Numbered from the stretch's first letter, positions 42,992 to 52,535 are shown. The stretch is 64,000 bases of DNA from DASXKD01 sp963703605 (GCA_963703605.1 CAVPFC010000016.1:1-64000), one strand, 5' to 3'. Translations and numbers: made by a program. The notes: a model not told the origin generated them from the sequence alone.

Positions 42992-44265
42992 CAGCGGCCC
43001 CCTGGCGTCACGCCGAAGAACCGCTGGGCCTCCTGGATTCCCTCGGCCAGCGCGTCCACTTCGTCGCGGGTGTTGTACAGGTAGAACGATGCCCGGGTGC
43101 TGGCCTGCACGCCGAAGGCCCGGTGCAGCGGCCACGCGCAGTGGTGGCCGGCCCGCACCGCGATCCCCCGCTCGTCCAGCACCTGGCTGACGTCGTGCGG
43201 GTGCACGCCCTCGACGGTGAACGAGATCGCGGCGCCCCGGTCCACATCCTGCGCCGGGCCGAGGATGCGCACCCCCTCGATGCCGGCCAGCAGGCCGAGC
43301 GCGTGGCTCACCAGGCCGTGCTCGTGCTCGCGGAGCGCATCAAGGCCGATGTCGCCCAGGTAGTCGATGGCCGCGCCCAGGCCCACGGCCTGCGCGATCG
43401 GCATCGTGCCGGCCTCGAACTTGTGCGGCGGCGGCGCGAACGTGGAATGGTCGATCCAGACCTGCTCGATCATCTCGCCCCCGCCGAGGAACGGCGGCAT
43501 CTCCTCGAACAGTTCCCGGCGGCCCCAGAGCACGCCGATGCCGGTCGGCCCGCACATCTTGTGCGCGGTGAAGCCGAGGAAGTCGGCGCCAAGCTCGGCG
43601 ACGTCGACCCGCATGTGCGGCACTGACTGCGCCGCGTCCACGAGCACCAGGGCGCCCGCCGCGTGCGCCCGGTCGGCGACCATGCGGACCGGGTTGATGG
43701 TGCCGAGCACGTTGGACTGGTGCGCGAGCGCGACAAGCTTGGTCCGCTCGGTGATCAGCTCATCGATGCCGGACAGGTCGAGCCGGCCGTCGGCGGTCAC
43801 GCCGAACCAGCGCAGCGTCGCGCCGGTGCGCTGGCACAGCAGCTGCCACGGGACGATGTTGGAGTGGTGCTCCATCTCGGTGATGACGATCTCGTCGCCG
43901 GGCCCGAGGGAGAACCTGCCCCGCTGGCCGGCGGCGGTGGCGTTGCTCATCGAGTAGGCGACGAGGTTGATCGCCTCGGACACGTTCTTGGCGAACACGA
44001 CCTCGGCCGGCCCGCTCGCGCCGATGAACGGCACAACTTTCGCCCGGGCGCCCTCGTACGCCTGCGTCGCCTCCTCGCCTAGCTCGTGCGTGGCGCGGTG
44101 GATGTTGGCGTTGTGCCGCTCGTAGAAGTCGTCCATGGCCTCCAGGACCTGGCGCGGCTTCTGCGAGGTGTTGGCGCTGTCCAGGTAGATCAGCGGCTGG
44201 CCGTCCCTGACCCGCCGCTCCAGGATCGGGAAGTCCTTGCGGATCCGCGCGACGTCAAGGCTCAT
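42991..44265 (-). CDS. sufS: Cysteine desulfurase SufS
   Basis: 424 residues. Group II PLP-dependent desulfurase: ITEMEHHSNIVPW, internal aldimine Lys in GFTAHKMCGPTG, and active-site Cys in RAGHHCAWPLH on the short loop. Supplies sulfur from cysteine to SufU. Overlaps sufC by 4 bp. Confidence 0.96.
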   Translation of the reverse strand: MSLDVARIRKDFPILERRVRDGQPLIYLDSANTSQKPRQVLEAMDDFYERHNANIHRATHELGEEATQAYEGARAKVVPFIGASGPAEVVFAKNVSEAINLVAYSMSNATAAGQRGRFSLGPGDEIVITEMEHHSNIVPWQLLCQRTGATLRWFGVTADGRLDLSGIDELITERTKLVALAHQSNVLGTINPVRMVADRAHAAGALVLVDAAQSVPHMRVDVAELGADFLGFTAHKMCGPTGIGVLWGRRELFEEMPPFLGGGEMIEQVWIDHSTFAPPPHKFEAGTMPIAQAVGLGAAIDYLGDIGLDALREHEHGLVSHALGLLAGIEGVRILGPAQDVDRGAAISFTVEGVHPHDVSQVLDERGIAVRAGHHCAWPLHRAFGVQASTRASFYLYNTRDEVDALAEGIQEAQRFFGVTPGGR

Positions 44266-45056
44266 GCGGTTGCCCCTGCCATGGGGGTCTCGGGGGCGGG
44301 CGAGGGCCGCGTCCAGTGCTCGTAGCCCTCGGCTTCCAGCCTCTCGGCGAGCTCGGGGCCGCCCTCCTCGACGATCCGGCCGCCCACGAACACGTGCACG
44401 AAGTCGGGCTTCACGTACTGGAGCAACCGGGGGTAGTGGGTGATCAGCAGGACCCCGTGGCCGGGCTCGGCACTGAACCGGTTGATCCCGTCGGACACCA
44501 CCTTGAGCGCGTCGATGTCCAGCCCGGAGTCGGTCTCGTCGAGGATTGCGATCTTCGGCTGGAGCAGCTCGAGTTGCAGGATCTCGTGCCGCTTCTTCTC
44601 CCCGCCGGAGAAGCCCTCGTTGAGGTTGCGCTCGGCGAACGCGGGGTCGATCGACAGCGCCGCCATGGCCTCGCGCAGGTCCTTGAGGAACACCCGCAGC
44701 TTGGGCGCCTCGCCGCGGACCGCGGTGACCGCCGTCCGCAGGAAGTTGGACACCGAGACGCCGGGCACCTCGACGGGGTACTGCATGGCCAGGAACAGGC
44801 CGGCCCGCGCCCGGGCGTCCACGCTCATCGCCAGGACGTCTTCGCCATCGAGGGTGACCGAGCCCTTGGTGACCAGGTACTTGGGGTGCCCGGCGATCGC
44901 GTAGGCCAGGGTGGACTTGCCGGATCCGTTGGGCCCCATGATCGCGTGCGTCTGCCCCGCCGCCACGGTCAGGTTGACGCCGCGCAGGATCTCCCGGTGC
45001 TTGCCGTCGGCCTCTGTCACGCTGACGTGCAGGTCGCGGATCTCCAGGGTGGGCAT
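44262..45056 (-). CDS. sufC: Fe-S assembly ATPase SufC
   Basis: 264 residues. ABC ATPase: MGPNGSGKSTLAYAI, signature FSGGEKKRHEILQ, Walker B AILDETDSGLD, ITHYPRLLQYV. Works with SufB and SufD in cluster scaffolding. ATG 45056, 3 bp after the Rieske-type gene. Confidence 0.96.
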   Translation of the reverse strand: MPTLEIRDLHVSVTEADGKHREILRGVNLTVAAGQTHAIMGPNGSGKSTLAYAIAGHPKYLVTKGSVTLDGEDVLAMSVDARARAGLFLAMQYPVEVPGVSVSNFLRTAVTAVRGEAPKLRVFLKDLREAMAALSIDPAFAERNLNEGFSGGEKKRHEILQLELLQPKIAILDETDSGLDIDALKVVSDGINRFSAEPGHGVLLITHYPRLLQYVKPDFVHVFVGGRIVEEGGPELAERLEAEGYEHWTRPSPAPETPMAGATA

Positions 45057-45059
45057 CTG

Positions 45060-45401
45060 TTATCTCTCCTGATTGTCATCGGCGCCGAGCGCCACGTATA
45101 CGTCGTCGCCCTCGATCTTCACCGGGTACACCGGCACGGGCTTGGTGGCGGGCGGCCCGGTCGGCTCGCCGGTGCGCAAGTCGAAACACGACCCGTGCAG
45201 CCAGCATTCCACCGTGTGGTCGTAGATCTCGCCCTCCGACAGCGGGACCTCCTCGTGCGAGCACACGTCGTAGATGGCGAACACCTCGCCCTCGGCGCGC
45301 ACCACGGCGACCGGCACGCCGTCGATCTCCAGGCCGAGCGCGCCCTCCTCGGGCAGGTCGCCCACCGCGCAGGCGCGAACGAACTCCACGGTCTCGCTCA
45401 T
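45060..45401 (-). CDS. Rieske-type [2Fe-2S] protein of the suf operon
   Basis: 113 residues. Rieske signature CSH...CWLHG (CSHEEVPLSEG; ECWLHGSCFDLRTG) gives two Cys and two His ligands. The NirD/BphF-like small ferredoxin found between sufD and sufC in actinobacteria; may donate electrons for cluster reduction (inference). Start overlaps the sufD stop by 4 bp. Confidence 0.93.
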   Translation of the reverse strand: MSETVEFVRACAVGDLPEEGALGLEIDGVPVAVVRAEGEVFAIYDVCSHEEVPLSEGEIYDHTVECWLHGSCFDLRTGEPTGPPATKPVPVYPVKIEGDDVYVALGADDNQER

Positions 45402-46579
45402 GCCGTCTCCCCGACAGTGCTGGCCCGGGGGGACGCCCCCCCGGAACCCCCCGAGGCGAGCTCAGCCTCCACAGCGTCGCCGATCCGGTCGCGGAGTTCC
45501 GGCACGCCGATCTTGCTTATTAGCTGGCCGAAGAACCCCCGGATCACCAGACGGCGCGCCTCCTCCAGCGGGATCCCCCGCGCCATCAGATAGAAGAGGT
45601 GGTGGTCCTCCAGCTTCCCGCTGGCGCTGGCGTGACCGGCCCCGACAACCTCCCCGGTGAGGATCTCCAGGTTCGGCACCGAGTCCGCCCGCGCCCCGTC
45701 GGTCAGCAGCAGGTTCCGGTTCCGCTCGTACGTGTCGGTCCCGGTTGCTTCCGGCCTGATCAGCACGTCCCCGATCCACACTGTGTGCGCCGCTTCCCCT
45801 TGCAGCGCCCCCTTGTACTCCACCCGGCTCCGGCAGTTCGGCTGCGCGTGGTCAACGAAAAGCCGGTGCTCCAGATGCTGGCCGGCGTCCGCGAAATACA
45901 GCCCGAGCAGCTCCGCGTCCCCCCCCGGGCCTGCATAACGCAGCGACGGCGCGATTCTGACAACGCTCCCGCCAAGGGTCACCACGGCATGCTGCAACCG
46001 CGCATCCCTCCCCAGGGTTGCCTGGTGATACGACAGATGCACCGCGTCGTCCGCCCAGTCCTGCACCGACACCAGAGTCAGCGCTCCCCCATCACCAACC
46101 ACGATCTCGACGTTGTCGGCGTAGGTAGCACTCCCCTGATGATCAAGCACGACCACCGCCCGAGCATTCTCCCCCACGCTGATGACGGTGTGCCCGAACG
46201 CCGGACCGGACGAATCATCCCCCCGCACCGAAATAACGGTCGGGACCGTCACATCCGCCTCCGGGGGAACCGTGACGATAGTCGCTTCCTCGAACGAGGC
46301 GAAAGCCGTGGCACTAACCCGGTCGCTGGGCTGAAAGGCGGCGTGGTTCCGGGCGTCATCGCGTTGCGCACGTACCGCGATGACGCCTGGTGCCGCGCTG
46401 ACTTCGACAGAAACCTTCCCGGACGGCACCACATCAGCGCCATGCAATCCGCGCAGCCGCCGCAAAGGCGTAAAGCGCCACTCCTCCTCCCGCCCCGACG
46501 GGACTGGGAACTCGGACCGCACCGCGTGCAAGCGAGAAACCGGGGCCGCGGACTCCACGGCCCCCTGTAGCGCCGACAT
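45398..46579 (-). CDS. sufD: Fe-S scaffold protein SufD
   Basis: 393 residues. The beta-helix core with conserved SASGKLEDHHLFYLMARGIP and RGFFGQLI near the C-terminus pairs with SufB. Its C-terminal codons run through G/C homopolymers (45426-45452) similar to a motif at 18451-18480. ATG 46579 touches the sufB stop. Confidence 0.94.
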   Translation of the reverse strand: MSALQGAVESAAPVSRLHAVRSEFPVPSGREEEWRFTPLRRLRGLHGADVVPSGKVSVEVSAAPGVIAVRAQRDDARNHAAFQPSDRVSATAFASFEEATIVTVPPEADVTVPTVISVRGDDSSGPAFGHTVISVGENARAVVVLDHQGSATYADNVEIVVGDGGALTLVSVQDWADDAVHLSYHQATLGRDARLQHAVVTLGGSVVRIAPSLRYAGPGGDAELLGLYFADAGQHLEHRLFVDHAQPNCRSRVEYKGALQGEAAHTVWIGDVLIRPEATGTDTYERNRNLLLTDGARADSVPNLEILTGEVVGAGHASASGKLEDHHLFYLMARGIPLEEARRLVIRGFFGQLISKIGVPELRDRIGDAVEAELASGGSGGASPRASTVGETA

Positions 46580-47991
46580 CAGCCGACCGCCCCCTCCATT
46601 TGCAGCTCGATCAGCCGGTTGAGCTCGAGCGCGTACTCCATCGGCAGCTCACGGGCGATCGGCTCGACGAAGCCGCGGACGATCGTGGCTGCCGCCTCGT
46701 CCTCGGTCATGCCGCGGCTCATCAGGTAGAAGAGCTGGTCCTCGGAGATCTTGGAGACGCTGGCCTCGTGCCCCATCTCCACGTCGTCCTCGCGGACGTC
46801 CACGTAGGGGTAGGTGTCGGACCGGCTGACGGTGTCCACCAGCAACGCGTCGCACCTGACCGTGGACTTCGAGTGCGCCGCGCCCTCCTGGACCTGGACC
46901 AGGCCGCGGTAGGACGTCCGGCCGCCTGCTCTGGCCACCGACTTGGAGATGATCTGGGACGACGTATTCGGTGCGCAGTGCACCATCTTCGCGCCCGCGT
47001 CCTGGTGCTGGCCCGCCCCGGCGAACGCCACCGACAGCGTCTCCCCCTTGGCGTGCTCGCCCATCAGGTAGACCGCCGGGTACTTCATCGTGACCTTGGA
47101 GCCGATGTTGCCGTCGATCCACTCCATGCTCGCGCCGGCCTGCGCGACCGCGCGCTTGGTGACCAGGTTGTAGACGTTGTTCGACCAGTTCTGGATCGTG
47201 GTGTAGCGGCAGTGCGCGCCGGCCTTCACGATGATCTCGACGACCGCCGAATGCAGCGAGTCGGAGGAGTAGACCGGCGCGGTGCAGCCCTCGACATAGT
47301 GGACGCTGGCGCCCTCGTCGACGATGATCAGGGTCCGCTCGAACTGGCCCATGTTCTCGGTGTTGATCCGGAAGTAGGCCTGCAGCGGGATCTCCACGTG
47401 CACGCCCTTCGGCACGTAGATGAAGCTGCCGCCCGACCACACCGCGGTGTTCAGCGCGGCGAACTTGTTGTCGCCCACCGGGATCACCGAGGCGAAATAC
47501 TCACCGAACAGCTCCGGGTGCTCCCGCAACGCGGTGTCAGTGTCCAGGAAGAGGACGCCCTTCTCCTCCAGGTCCTCGCGGATCTTGTGATACACCACCT
47601 CGGACTCGTACTGCGCGGCGACGCCGGCGATGAGCCGCTGCTTTTCCGCCTCGGGGATGCCGAGCTTGTCGTAGGTGCTCTTGATGTCCGCCGGCAGGTC
47701 GTCCCAGCTCGCGGCCTGCTTCTCGGTGGAGCGGACGAAGTACTTGATGTTCTCGAAGTCGATGCCGGTCAGGTCCGCGCCCCAGTCGGGCATGGGCTTG
47801 CGCCGGAACAGCTTCAGGCCTTTCAGCCGCAGGTCCAGCATCCATTCCGGCTCGTTCTTCTTGGCCGAGATGTCGCGCACGACCTCCTCGGACAGGCCGC
47901 GGCGCGCGGACTCGCCGGCTGCGTCCGAGTCGGCCCAGCCGAACTTGTATCGATCCAGCCCCTCGAGTTCGGGGTGAGCGGTCGTCGTCAT
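46579..47991 (-). CDS. sufB: Fe-S scaffold protein SufB
   Basis: 470 residues from ATG 47991. YKFGWADSD start, FVRSTEKQAASWDDLP, VEGCTAPVYSSDSLHSAVVE (conserved Cys), and HEASVSKISEDQLFYLMSRG. No intein is present, unlike the mycobacterial homologue. Site of nascent cluster assembly with SufD and SufC. Follows sufR by 17 bp. Confidence 0.96.
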   Translation of the reverse strand: MTTTAHPELEGLDRYKFGWADSDAAGESARRGLSEEVVRDISAKKNEPEWMLDLRLKGLKLFRRKPMPDWGADLTGIDFENIKYFVRSTEKQAASWDDLPADIKSTYDKLGIPEAEKQRLIAGVAAQYESEVVYHKIREDLEEKGVLFLDTDTALREHPELFGEYFASVIPVGDNKFAALNTAVWSGGSFIYVPKGVHVEIPLQAYFRINTENMGQFERTLIIVDEGASVHYVEGCTAPVYSSDSLHSAVVEIIVKAGAHCRYTTIQNWSNNVYNLVTKRAVAQAGASMEWIDGNIGSKVTMKYPAVYLMGEHAKGETLSVAFAGAGQHQDAGAKMVHCAPNTSSQIISKSVARAGGRTSYRGLVQVQEGAAHSKSTVRCDALLVDTVSRSDTYPYVDVREDDVEMGHEASVSKISEDQLFYLMSRGMTEDEAAATIVRGFVEPIARELPMEYALELNRLIELQMEGAVG

Positions 47992-48008
47992 GCTCCAGAG
48001 CCTCCGGG

Positions 48009-48773
48009 CTAACTGGTCGGTGTGGTCGTCGTGCGGGTGTGGACAAGCGCGGGCGCGGTCACGTGCGTGGTGCAGATGCCGTCGCCGTGCGCGATCGTGG
48101 CCAGGCGCTGCACGGGGGTGCCGAGCAGCCTGGCGAACGCTTCGGTTTCCGCCTCGCACAACTGCGGGAACTCGGCCGCCACGTGCGCGACCGGGCAGTG
48201 GTGCTGGCAGAGCTGCTCTCCGCCGCCGGTACCCCGGGTGGGAGCGCTGGTCGCCGAGGCAGCGTAGCCGTCCGCCGACAGGGCGTCGGCCAGCGCCTTG
48301 ACCTTGTCCTCGGGCGCGGCGGCCTCCATGACCTGCCGGTACCGGCGCTCGAGCTCGGCCACCTGCCTGCGGGCGAACTCGGCGACGGTCCCGGGACCCG
48401 CCACCTCGGCGAGGAACCGCAGTGCGCTGGTGGCCAGGTCGTCGTAGGCGTGCTCGAACGCGCTGCGGCCCGCGTCGGTGATCACGAACAGCTTGGCGGG
48501 ACGGCCCCGGCCCCGGCTGGCGGGCCGGCGCGCGGTGCGGGCCTCGATCAGCCCTCCGGCCAGCAGGTTGTCCAGGTGGCGCCGGATGGCCGCCGGGGTG
48601 AGGCCGAGCCTGGTGCCCAGCGCGGCGGCGGTGACCGGCCCGTTCTCCAGGATCAGCCGGGCGATCCTGGCCCTGGTGGTGGGCTCGGAGCCAAAGCCCG
48701 GACTGGCAGCGCCGGCCGCGCCCGGGGCGCTTGCCGCCGCGGGCGTGCCGATGTCCACGCTTGTCCTGTCCAT
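48009..48773 (-). CDS. sufR: SufR, Fe-S-sensing repressor of the suf operon
   Basis: 254 residues from ATG 48773 (MDRTSVDIG), just below the operator. Winged HTH at ~25-95 (GTRLGLTPAAIRRHLDNL). The C-terminal cysteine cluster (CQHHC, LCEAE, ICTTH) ligates the sensor Fe-S cluster. Represses when loaded with the cluster. An upstream in-frame GTG/ATG would place the operator inside the coding region, so the shorter start is preferred. Confidence 0.93.
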   Translation of the reverse strand: MDRTSVDIGTPAAASAPGAAGAASPGFGSEPTTRARIARLILENGPVTAAALGTRLGLTPAAIRRHLDNLLAGGLIEARTARRPASRGRGRPAKLFVITDAGRSAFEHAYDDLATSALRFLAEVAGPGTVAEFARRQVAELERRYRQVMEAAAPEDKVKALADALSADGYAASATSAPTRGTGGGEQLCQHHCPVAHVAAEFPQLCEAETEAFARLLGTPVQRLATIAHGDGICTTHVTAPALVHTRTTTTPTS

Positions 48774-48778
48774 GCTTT

Positions 48779-48793
48779 TCACAACATCAGTGT
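48779..48793 (-). promoter_or_regulatory. SufR operator
   Basis: On the minus strand ACACT-GATGT-TGTGA, an exact fit to the ACACT-N5-TGTGA motif described for mycobacterial SufR, 5 bp before the sufR ATG. It would autoregulate the whole suf operon. Confidence 0.75.
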
Positions 48794-48864
48794 GGCGTAA
48801 TTCATGCCCGGCTGCAACGCGGTCGCCCATGGAGTAGCTCACACTTCGGGCGCTTACGGCTGCG

Positions 48865-48903
48865 ATGTTCGGCCCCCGGAAGGTATGTTCGGCCCCCGGA
48901 AGG
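48865..48903. repeat. 19-bp tandem direct repeat between sufR and the DUF4190 gene
   Basis: ATGTTCGGCCCCCGGAAGG occurs twice, one base apart (period 20 bp). It could be a regulatory site or a simple duplication. Confidence 0.6.
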
Positions 48904-48943
48904 CATTACGCACCGTTTCCCGCCGCAACCGAGGGGAGGCCAT

Positions 48944-49993
48944 GTGGGGCTCCGGTTCAATCCGCCGCCTAACTGGCCACCCCCGCCGCGGGGTTTCGTG
49001 CCGCCGCCGCGCTGGCAGCCGGACCCGGACTGGCCGCCGCCACCGCCGGGCTGGCAGCTATGGGTGCCGGACGACACCGCCCCCGAGCGGCCGGGCGGGT
49101 TTCCGCGCCGGCCGCCGGAGTTCGCCGCCGGGCCGGCCCGGCCGGTCCCCGGCGTCACGGCGCCGGCCTGGCCGGACGACCTCCCGGCCGACACCGGGGA
49201 CTTCCCCACAAGGAACCTCCGCGCCCGCGGGTTCCCGGCTGAGCCCGGCGGGTTTCCCCCCGCCGAGTTCGGCGACGGGCCGCGGCACCCGCTGGATCAG
49301 CCCGACGGCCCGACCAACGGGTTCGCGGTCGCCTCGTTCGTGCTCGGCCTGCTCGGCTTCGGCATCCTGCTGAGCTACATCTTCGGCGTCGTCGCGCTGC
49401 GGCAGATCCGCGAGCGTCAGCAGCGCGGCAGGGGCCTGGCGATCGCCGGGCTGGCCCTGTCCGGCCTGTGGACCCTGCTGCTGGCAGGCTTCTTCGTGCT
49501 GAACGGCATCAGCCGGCCGCCCCAGCGCCCGGTCGCGGACACCCCGCCCTCCTCGTCCTCCGCACCGGCCGCGAGCCCCGGCAGCACCGCCAGCGGCGCC
49601 GGCGGCGCCACCGGCCCCGGCAGCGGCCCGGGGACCACGAACGTCTTCGCCCTGCACACCGGCGAATGCTTCCAGAACCCGCCGACGAACCAGACGATCC
49701 TGGGCATCACCTACGTCACCGTGACGCCGTGCACCAAGGCGCACAACGCCCAGGTCTTCGTGGAGTTCAACGTGACCGGCACCGCCTACCCCGGCAACGC
49801 CGCCCTCAAGCGCGAGGCCGATCTTGGCTGCCACCAGCGGGTCGCGCGGAACCTGGCCAAATCGAAGCTCACCAGCACGATGACGCTCCGGTACCTGTAC
49901 CCCCTGCCGTCCGCGTGGGCCGGCGGCCACCGGGGCATCACCTGCCTGATCGTCGACGCCAAGCCGGACCTCAAGTCCTCCCTGGTGCGCTGA
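48944..49993 (+). CDS. Membrane protein with proline-rich N-terminus, DUF4190 and septum-formation domain
   Basis: 349 residues from GTG 48944 (GAGGGGAGG upstream). Residues 1-~125 are Pro/Trp-rich (PPPPGWQLWV) and cytoplasmic. DUF4190 with two membrane helices spans ~125-185 (FVLGLLGFGILLSYIFGVVA). After a Ser/Gly/Pro linker comes an extracellular Septum_form domain (~225-349) with cysteines in LHTGECFQNPP, TPCTKAH, LGCHQR and ITCLI. Likely exported sensory or cell-wall protein; role unknown. Confidence 0.8.
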   Translation: MGLRFNPPPNWPPPPRGFVPPPRWQPDPDWPPPPPGWQLWVPDDTAPERPGGFPRRPPEFAAGPARPVPGVTAPAWPDDLPADTGDFPTRNLRARGFPAEPGGFPPAEFGDGPRHPLDQPDGPTNGFAVASFVLGLLGFGILLSYIFGVVALRQIRERQQRGRGLAIAGLALSGLWTLLLAGFFVLNGISRPPQRPVADTPPSSSSAPAASPGSTASGAGGATGPGSGPGTTNVFALHTGECFQNPPTNQTILGITYVTVTPCTKAHNAQVFVEFNVTGTAYPGNAALKREADLGCHQRVARNLAKSKLTSTMTLRYLYPLPSAWAGGHRGITCLIVDAKPDLKSSLVR

Positions 49994-50019
49994 GCGGGGC
50001 CACGCCCAGGAAGCGGGGA

Positions 50020-50736
50020 CTAGCCCAGGAAGCCGCGGAGCAGGGCGGCGGTGCCGTCGAGGTGTTCGGCCACCGCCCAGCGGGCCCGTTCCGCGTCACC
50101 GGCCAGGATCGCCTCGGCGATCGCGGTGTGCTGCCGGACCGTGTGCGTGATGTTGTGCTCGAGCACCGGGATGGCGTTGAGCAGGTCGTTCAGCCGCATC
50201 CTCGCGTCGGTGCAGGCGGCGGTGAGCAGGCTGGACCTGGTGAGCTCCGCGATCGACAGGTGGAACAGGGTGTCCAGCCGCCGGTAGTCGCCGGGGGTGG
50301 CGTTGTTGAGGTCGTGCAGGCGGGACAGCAGCATGTCCCGGCCGTGGTCGCCGCCTGAGCCGGCCAGTATCTCCGCCGCGCCGGTCTCCACCACGAGCCG
50401 GAACGTCAGCGCGTCGGTGAGCTTGTCACCGTCCTCCAGCGCGATCCGGCGGGCCTCCCTCGGGTCCGGGGCGGGCCGGGTGTAGGTCACGAAGGTGCCG
50501 CCGAACCGGCCGCGCCGCGACTCCACGTAACCCCACTGTTGCAGCGCCCTGATCGCCTCGCGCAGGGTCAGCCTGCTCACGCCCAGCATCCCGGCCAGTT
50601 CGCGCTCCGGCGGGAACCGGTTCCCCGGGGCCACCAGGCCGAGTTTGATGACCGCGAGCAGGCGCTCCACGGTCTCCTCGAAGGCGTTGCCCGCCCGCAC
50701 CGGGCCCAGCAGGCCGGCCAGGTCAGCTTCGCTCAA
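50020..50736 (-). CDS. GntR-family regulator, FadR/FCD subfamily
   Basis: 238 residues from TTG 50736. The ribosome-binding GGAGG comes from hairpin element copy E, 9 nt upstream. Winged HTH at ~15-80 (FPPERELAGMLGVSRLTLRE), then the all-helical FCD ligand domain with conserved Arg/Asp/His positions (FHLSIAELTRSS; HTVRQHTAI). Divergent from the permease and likely represses the amine-catabolism cluster in response to a substrate or intermediate. Confidence 0.88.
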   Translation of the reverse strand: MSEADLAGLLGPVRAGNAFEETVERLLAVIKLGLVAPGNRFPPERELAGMLGVSRLTLREAIRALQQWGYVESRRGRFGGTFVTYTRPAPDPREARRIALEDGDKLTDALTFRLVVETGAAEILAGSGGDHGRDMLLSRLHDLNNATPGDYRRLDTLFHLSIAELTRSSLLTAACTDARMRLNDLLNAIPVLEHNITHTVRQHTAIAEAILAGDAERARWAVAEHLDGTAALLRGFLG

Positions 50737-50744
50737 TTTATCTG

Positions 50745-50780
50745 GCCTCCCTCGCGGGCGCTGCGCTGGCTTCGGAAGGC
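50745..50780 (-). repeat. Hairpin element, copy E, supplying the GntR ribosome-binding site
   Basis: Read on the minus strand: GCCTTCC ... GGGAGGC. The 5' arm has C-to-T, still pairing by G-U wobble. The flanking GCCGAGGACAG equals the flank of copy D. The inner loop is shorter. GGAGG lies 9 nt before the TTG start. Confidence 0.7.
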
Positions 50781-50966
50781 TGTCCTCGGCACTGGGGCCC
50801 GCCGACTGCGGCTAATTCCGCGGCAGGTCTTGACATGACCGGGAGTCTAATCCTCAATGGTCAGATACTAAACCATTGGGACAGAGCTGCCAGGTGAAGC
50901 GCTATGGCGCCGGCCCGGCATCACGGCCCAGCGGCGGGCACGCCGCGTTACTTCCGAGGAGATCCC

Positions 50967-52484
50967 GTGGCAGTCAATGAACGCGCGGCGATGACCGAAG
51001 ACGAGCAACGCCTGCATGAGATGGGCTACGCCCAGGAACTGCGCCGGCGCATGTCCGGATTCTCCAACTTCGCCGTCTCCTTCACGATCATCTCGATCCT
51101 CTCCGGGTGCCTCACCCTGTACGGGTACGGCATGAACGTAGGCGGCCCGGTGGTCATGACCTGGGGCTGGCCCTTCGTTGGCGTCATGACGCTATTCGTC
51201 GGCCTGGCGATGGCCGAGGTGTGCTCCAGCTTCCCCACGGCCGGCGGGCTGTACTACTGGTCGGCGAAACTCGCACCGAAGAACGGGCCCGCGTGGTCCT
51301 GGTTCACCGGCTGGTTCAACTTCCTCGGCCAGGTCGCGGTGACCGCGGGCATCGACTTCGGCGCCGCGTTCTTCATCAACGCGTTCCTCAACCTGGCCTT
51401 CGGAACCCCTACCTACCACTGGGTCACGATCCTGATCTTCGCTGCGGTGCTGCTGGTGCACGGCATCATGAACCAGTTCGGCATCAGGCTGGTGGCGCTG
51501 CTGAACGACGTCAGCGTCTGGTGGCACATCTTCGGCGTGCTGATCATCGTCGGCGTGCTCATCTTCGTCCCGTCGCACCACCAGCCGGCCCACTTCGTCT
51601 TCACGGGCATCGTCAACAACACGGGCTGGCACAGCACGTTCTATGTACTGCTGCTCGGCCTGCTGCTCGCCCAGTACACATTCACCGGCTACGACGCCTC
51701 CGCGCACATGACCGAAGAAACCCACACGGCGGCGCGCAGCGGCCCCCGCGGCATCGTCATGTCGATCGTGGTGTCGCTGTTCGCCGGCTGGGTCCTGCTG
51801 ATCGGCCTCACGTTCGCCATCCAGCACTACGCGACTTCGGCACTCGCGGTCGTGCCGCCAGCCCAGATCTTCATCGACGCGATCGGGGGCACGGGCGCGA
51901 AGCTGCTGCTGCTCATCGTCATCGGTGCGCAGCTGTTTTGCGGCATGTCCTCGGTCACCGCGAACTCGCGCATGATCTACGCGTTCTCCCGCGACGGTGC
52001 GCTGCCGGCCTCGGCGTTCTGGCACCGGGTGAACAAGCGGACCAGGACGCCCACCAACGCGATCTGGCTCGCGGCGGCCGGGGCGCTGATACTCGGGCTG
52101 CCCTACCTGTGGAACAGTGCCGCCTACGCCGCGGTCACGTCCATCGCGGTGATCGGGCTATATATCGCTTACGTGATGCCCACTTTCCTGCGCCTGCGCC
52201 AGGGCGAGAACTTCCAGCGGGGCCCCTGGCACCTCGGCCGGTGGAGCTACGTGGTCGGCTGGATCGCGGTGGCCTGGGTGGTGATCATCAGCATTCTGTT
52301 CATCCTGCCTGTCTACAGCCCGATCACCCGGTCGAACTTCAACTACACGATCGTGGCGGTGGCCGTCGTGCTCGGCTTCGCCGGGATCTACTGGCTGGTC
52401 TCGGCCCGCAACTGGTTCAGGGGGCCGAAGGTCCAAGGTACGCCGGAGGAGCTTGCCGCCATCGAGCAGGAACTAGCCACCTAA
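50967..52484 (+). CDS. APC-family amino acid/amine permease
   Basis: 505 residues from GTG 50967 with GAGGA upstream. About twelve membrane helices; N-terminal LRRRMSGFSNFAVSFTIISI and the GGLYYWSAKLAP loop are typical of GABA/polyamine/ethanolamine-type permeases. Imports the amine processed by the downstream enzymes. Divergent from the GntR gene. Confidence 0.9.
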   Translation: MAVNERAAMTEDEQRLHEMGYAQELRRRMSGFSNFAVSFTIISILSGCLTLYGYGMNVGGPVVMTWGWPFVGVMTLFVGLAMAEVCSSFPTAGGLYYWSAKLAPKNGPAWSWFTGWFNFLGQVAVTAGIDFGAAFFINAFLNLAFGTPTYHWVTILIFAAVLLVHGIMNQFGIRLVALLNDVSVWWHIFGVLIIVGVLIFVPSHHQPAHFVFTGIVNNTGWHSTFYVLLLGLLLAQYTFTGYDASAHMTEETHTAARSGPRGIVMSIVVSLFAGWVLLIGLTFAIQHYATSALAVVPPAQIFIDAIGGTGAKLLLLIVIGAQLFCGMSSVTANSRMIYAFSRDGALPASAFWHRVNKRTRTPTNAIWLAAAGALILGLPYLWNSAAYAAVTSIAVIGLYIAYVMPTFLRLRQGENFQRGPWHLGRWSYVVGWIAVAWVVIISILFILPVYSPITRSNFNYTIVAVAVVLGFAGIYWLVSARNWFRGPKVQGTPEELAAIEQELAT

Positions 52485-52535
52485 ACAGGTACCTGGCCGG
52501 CCGGAGGGGAGCCGGTCGGCCAGGAACCATCCGTA

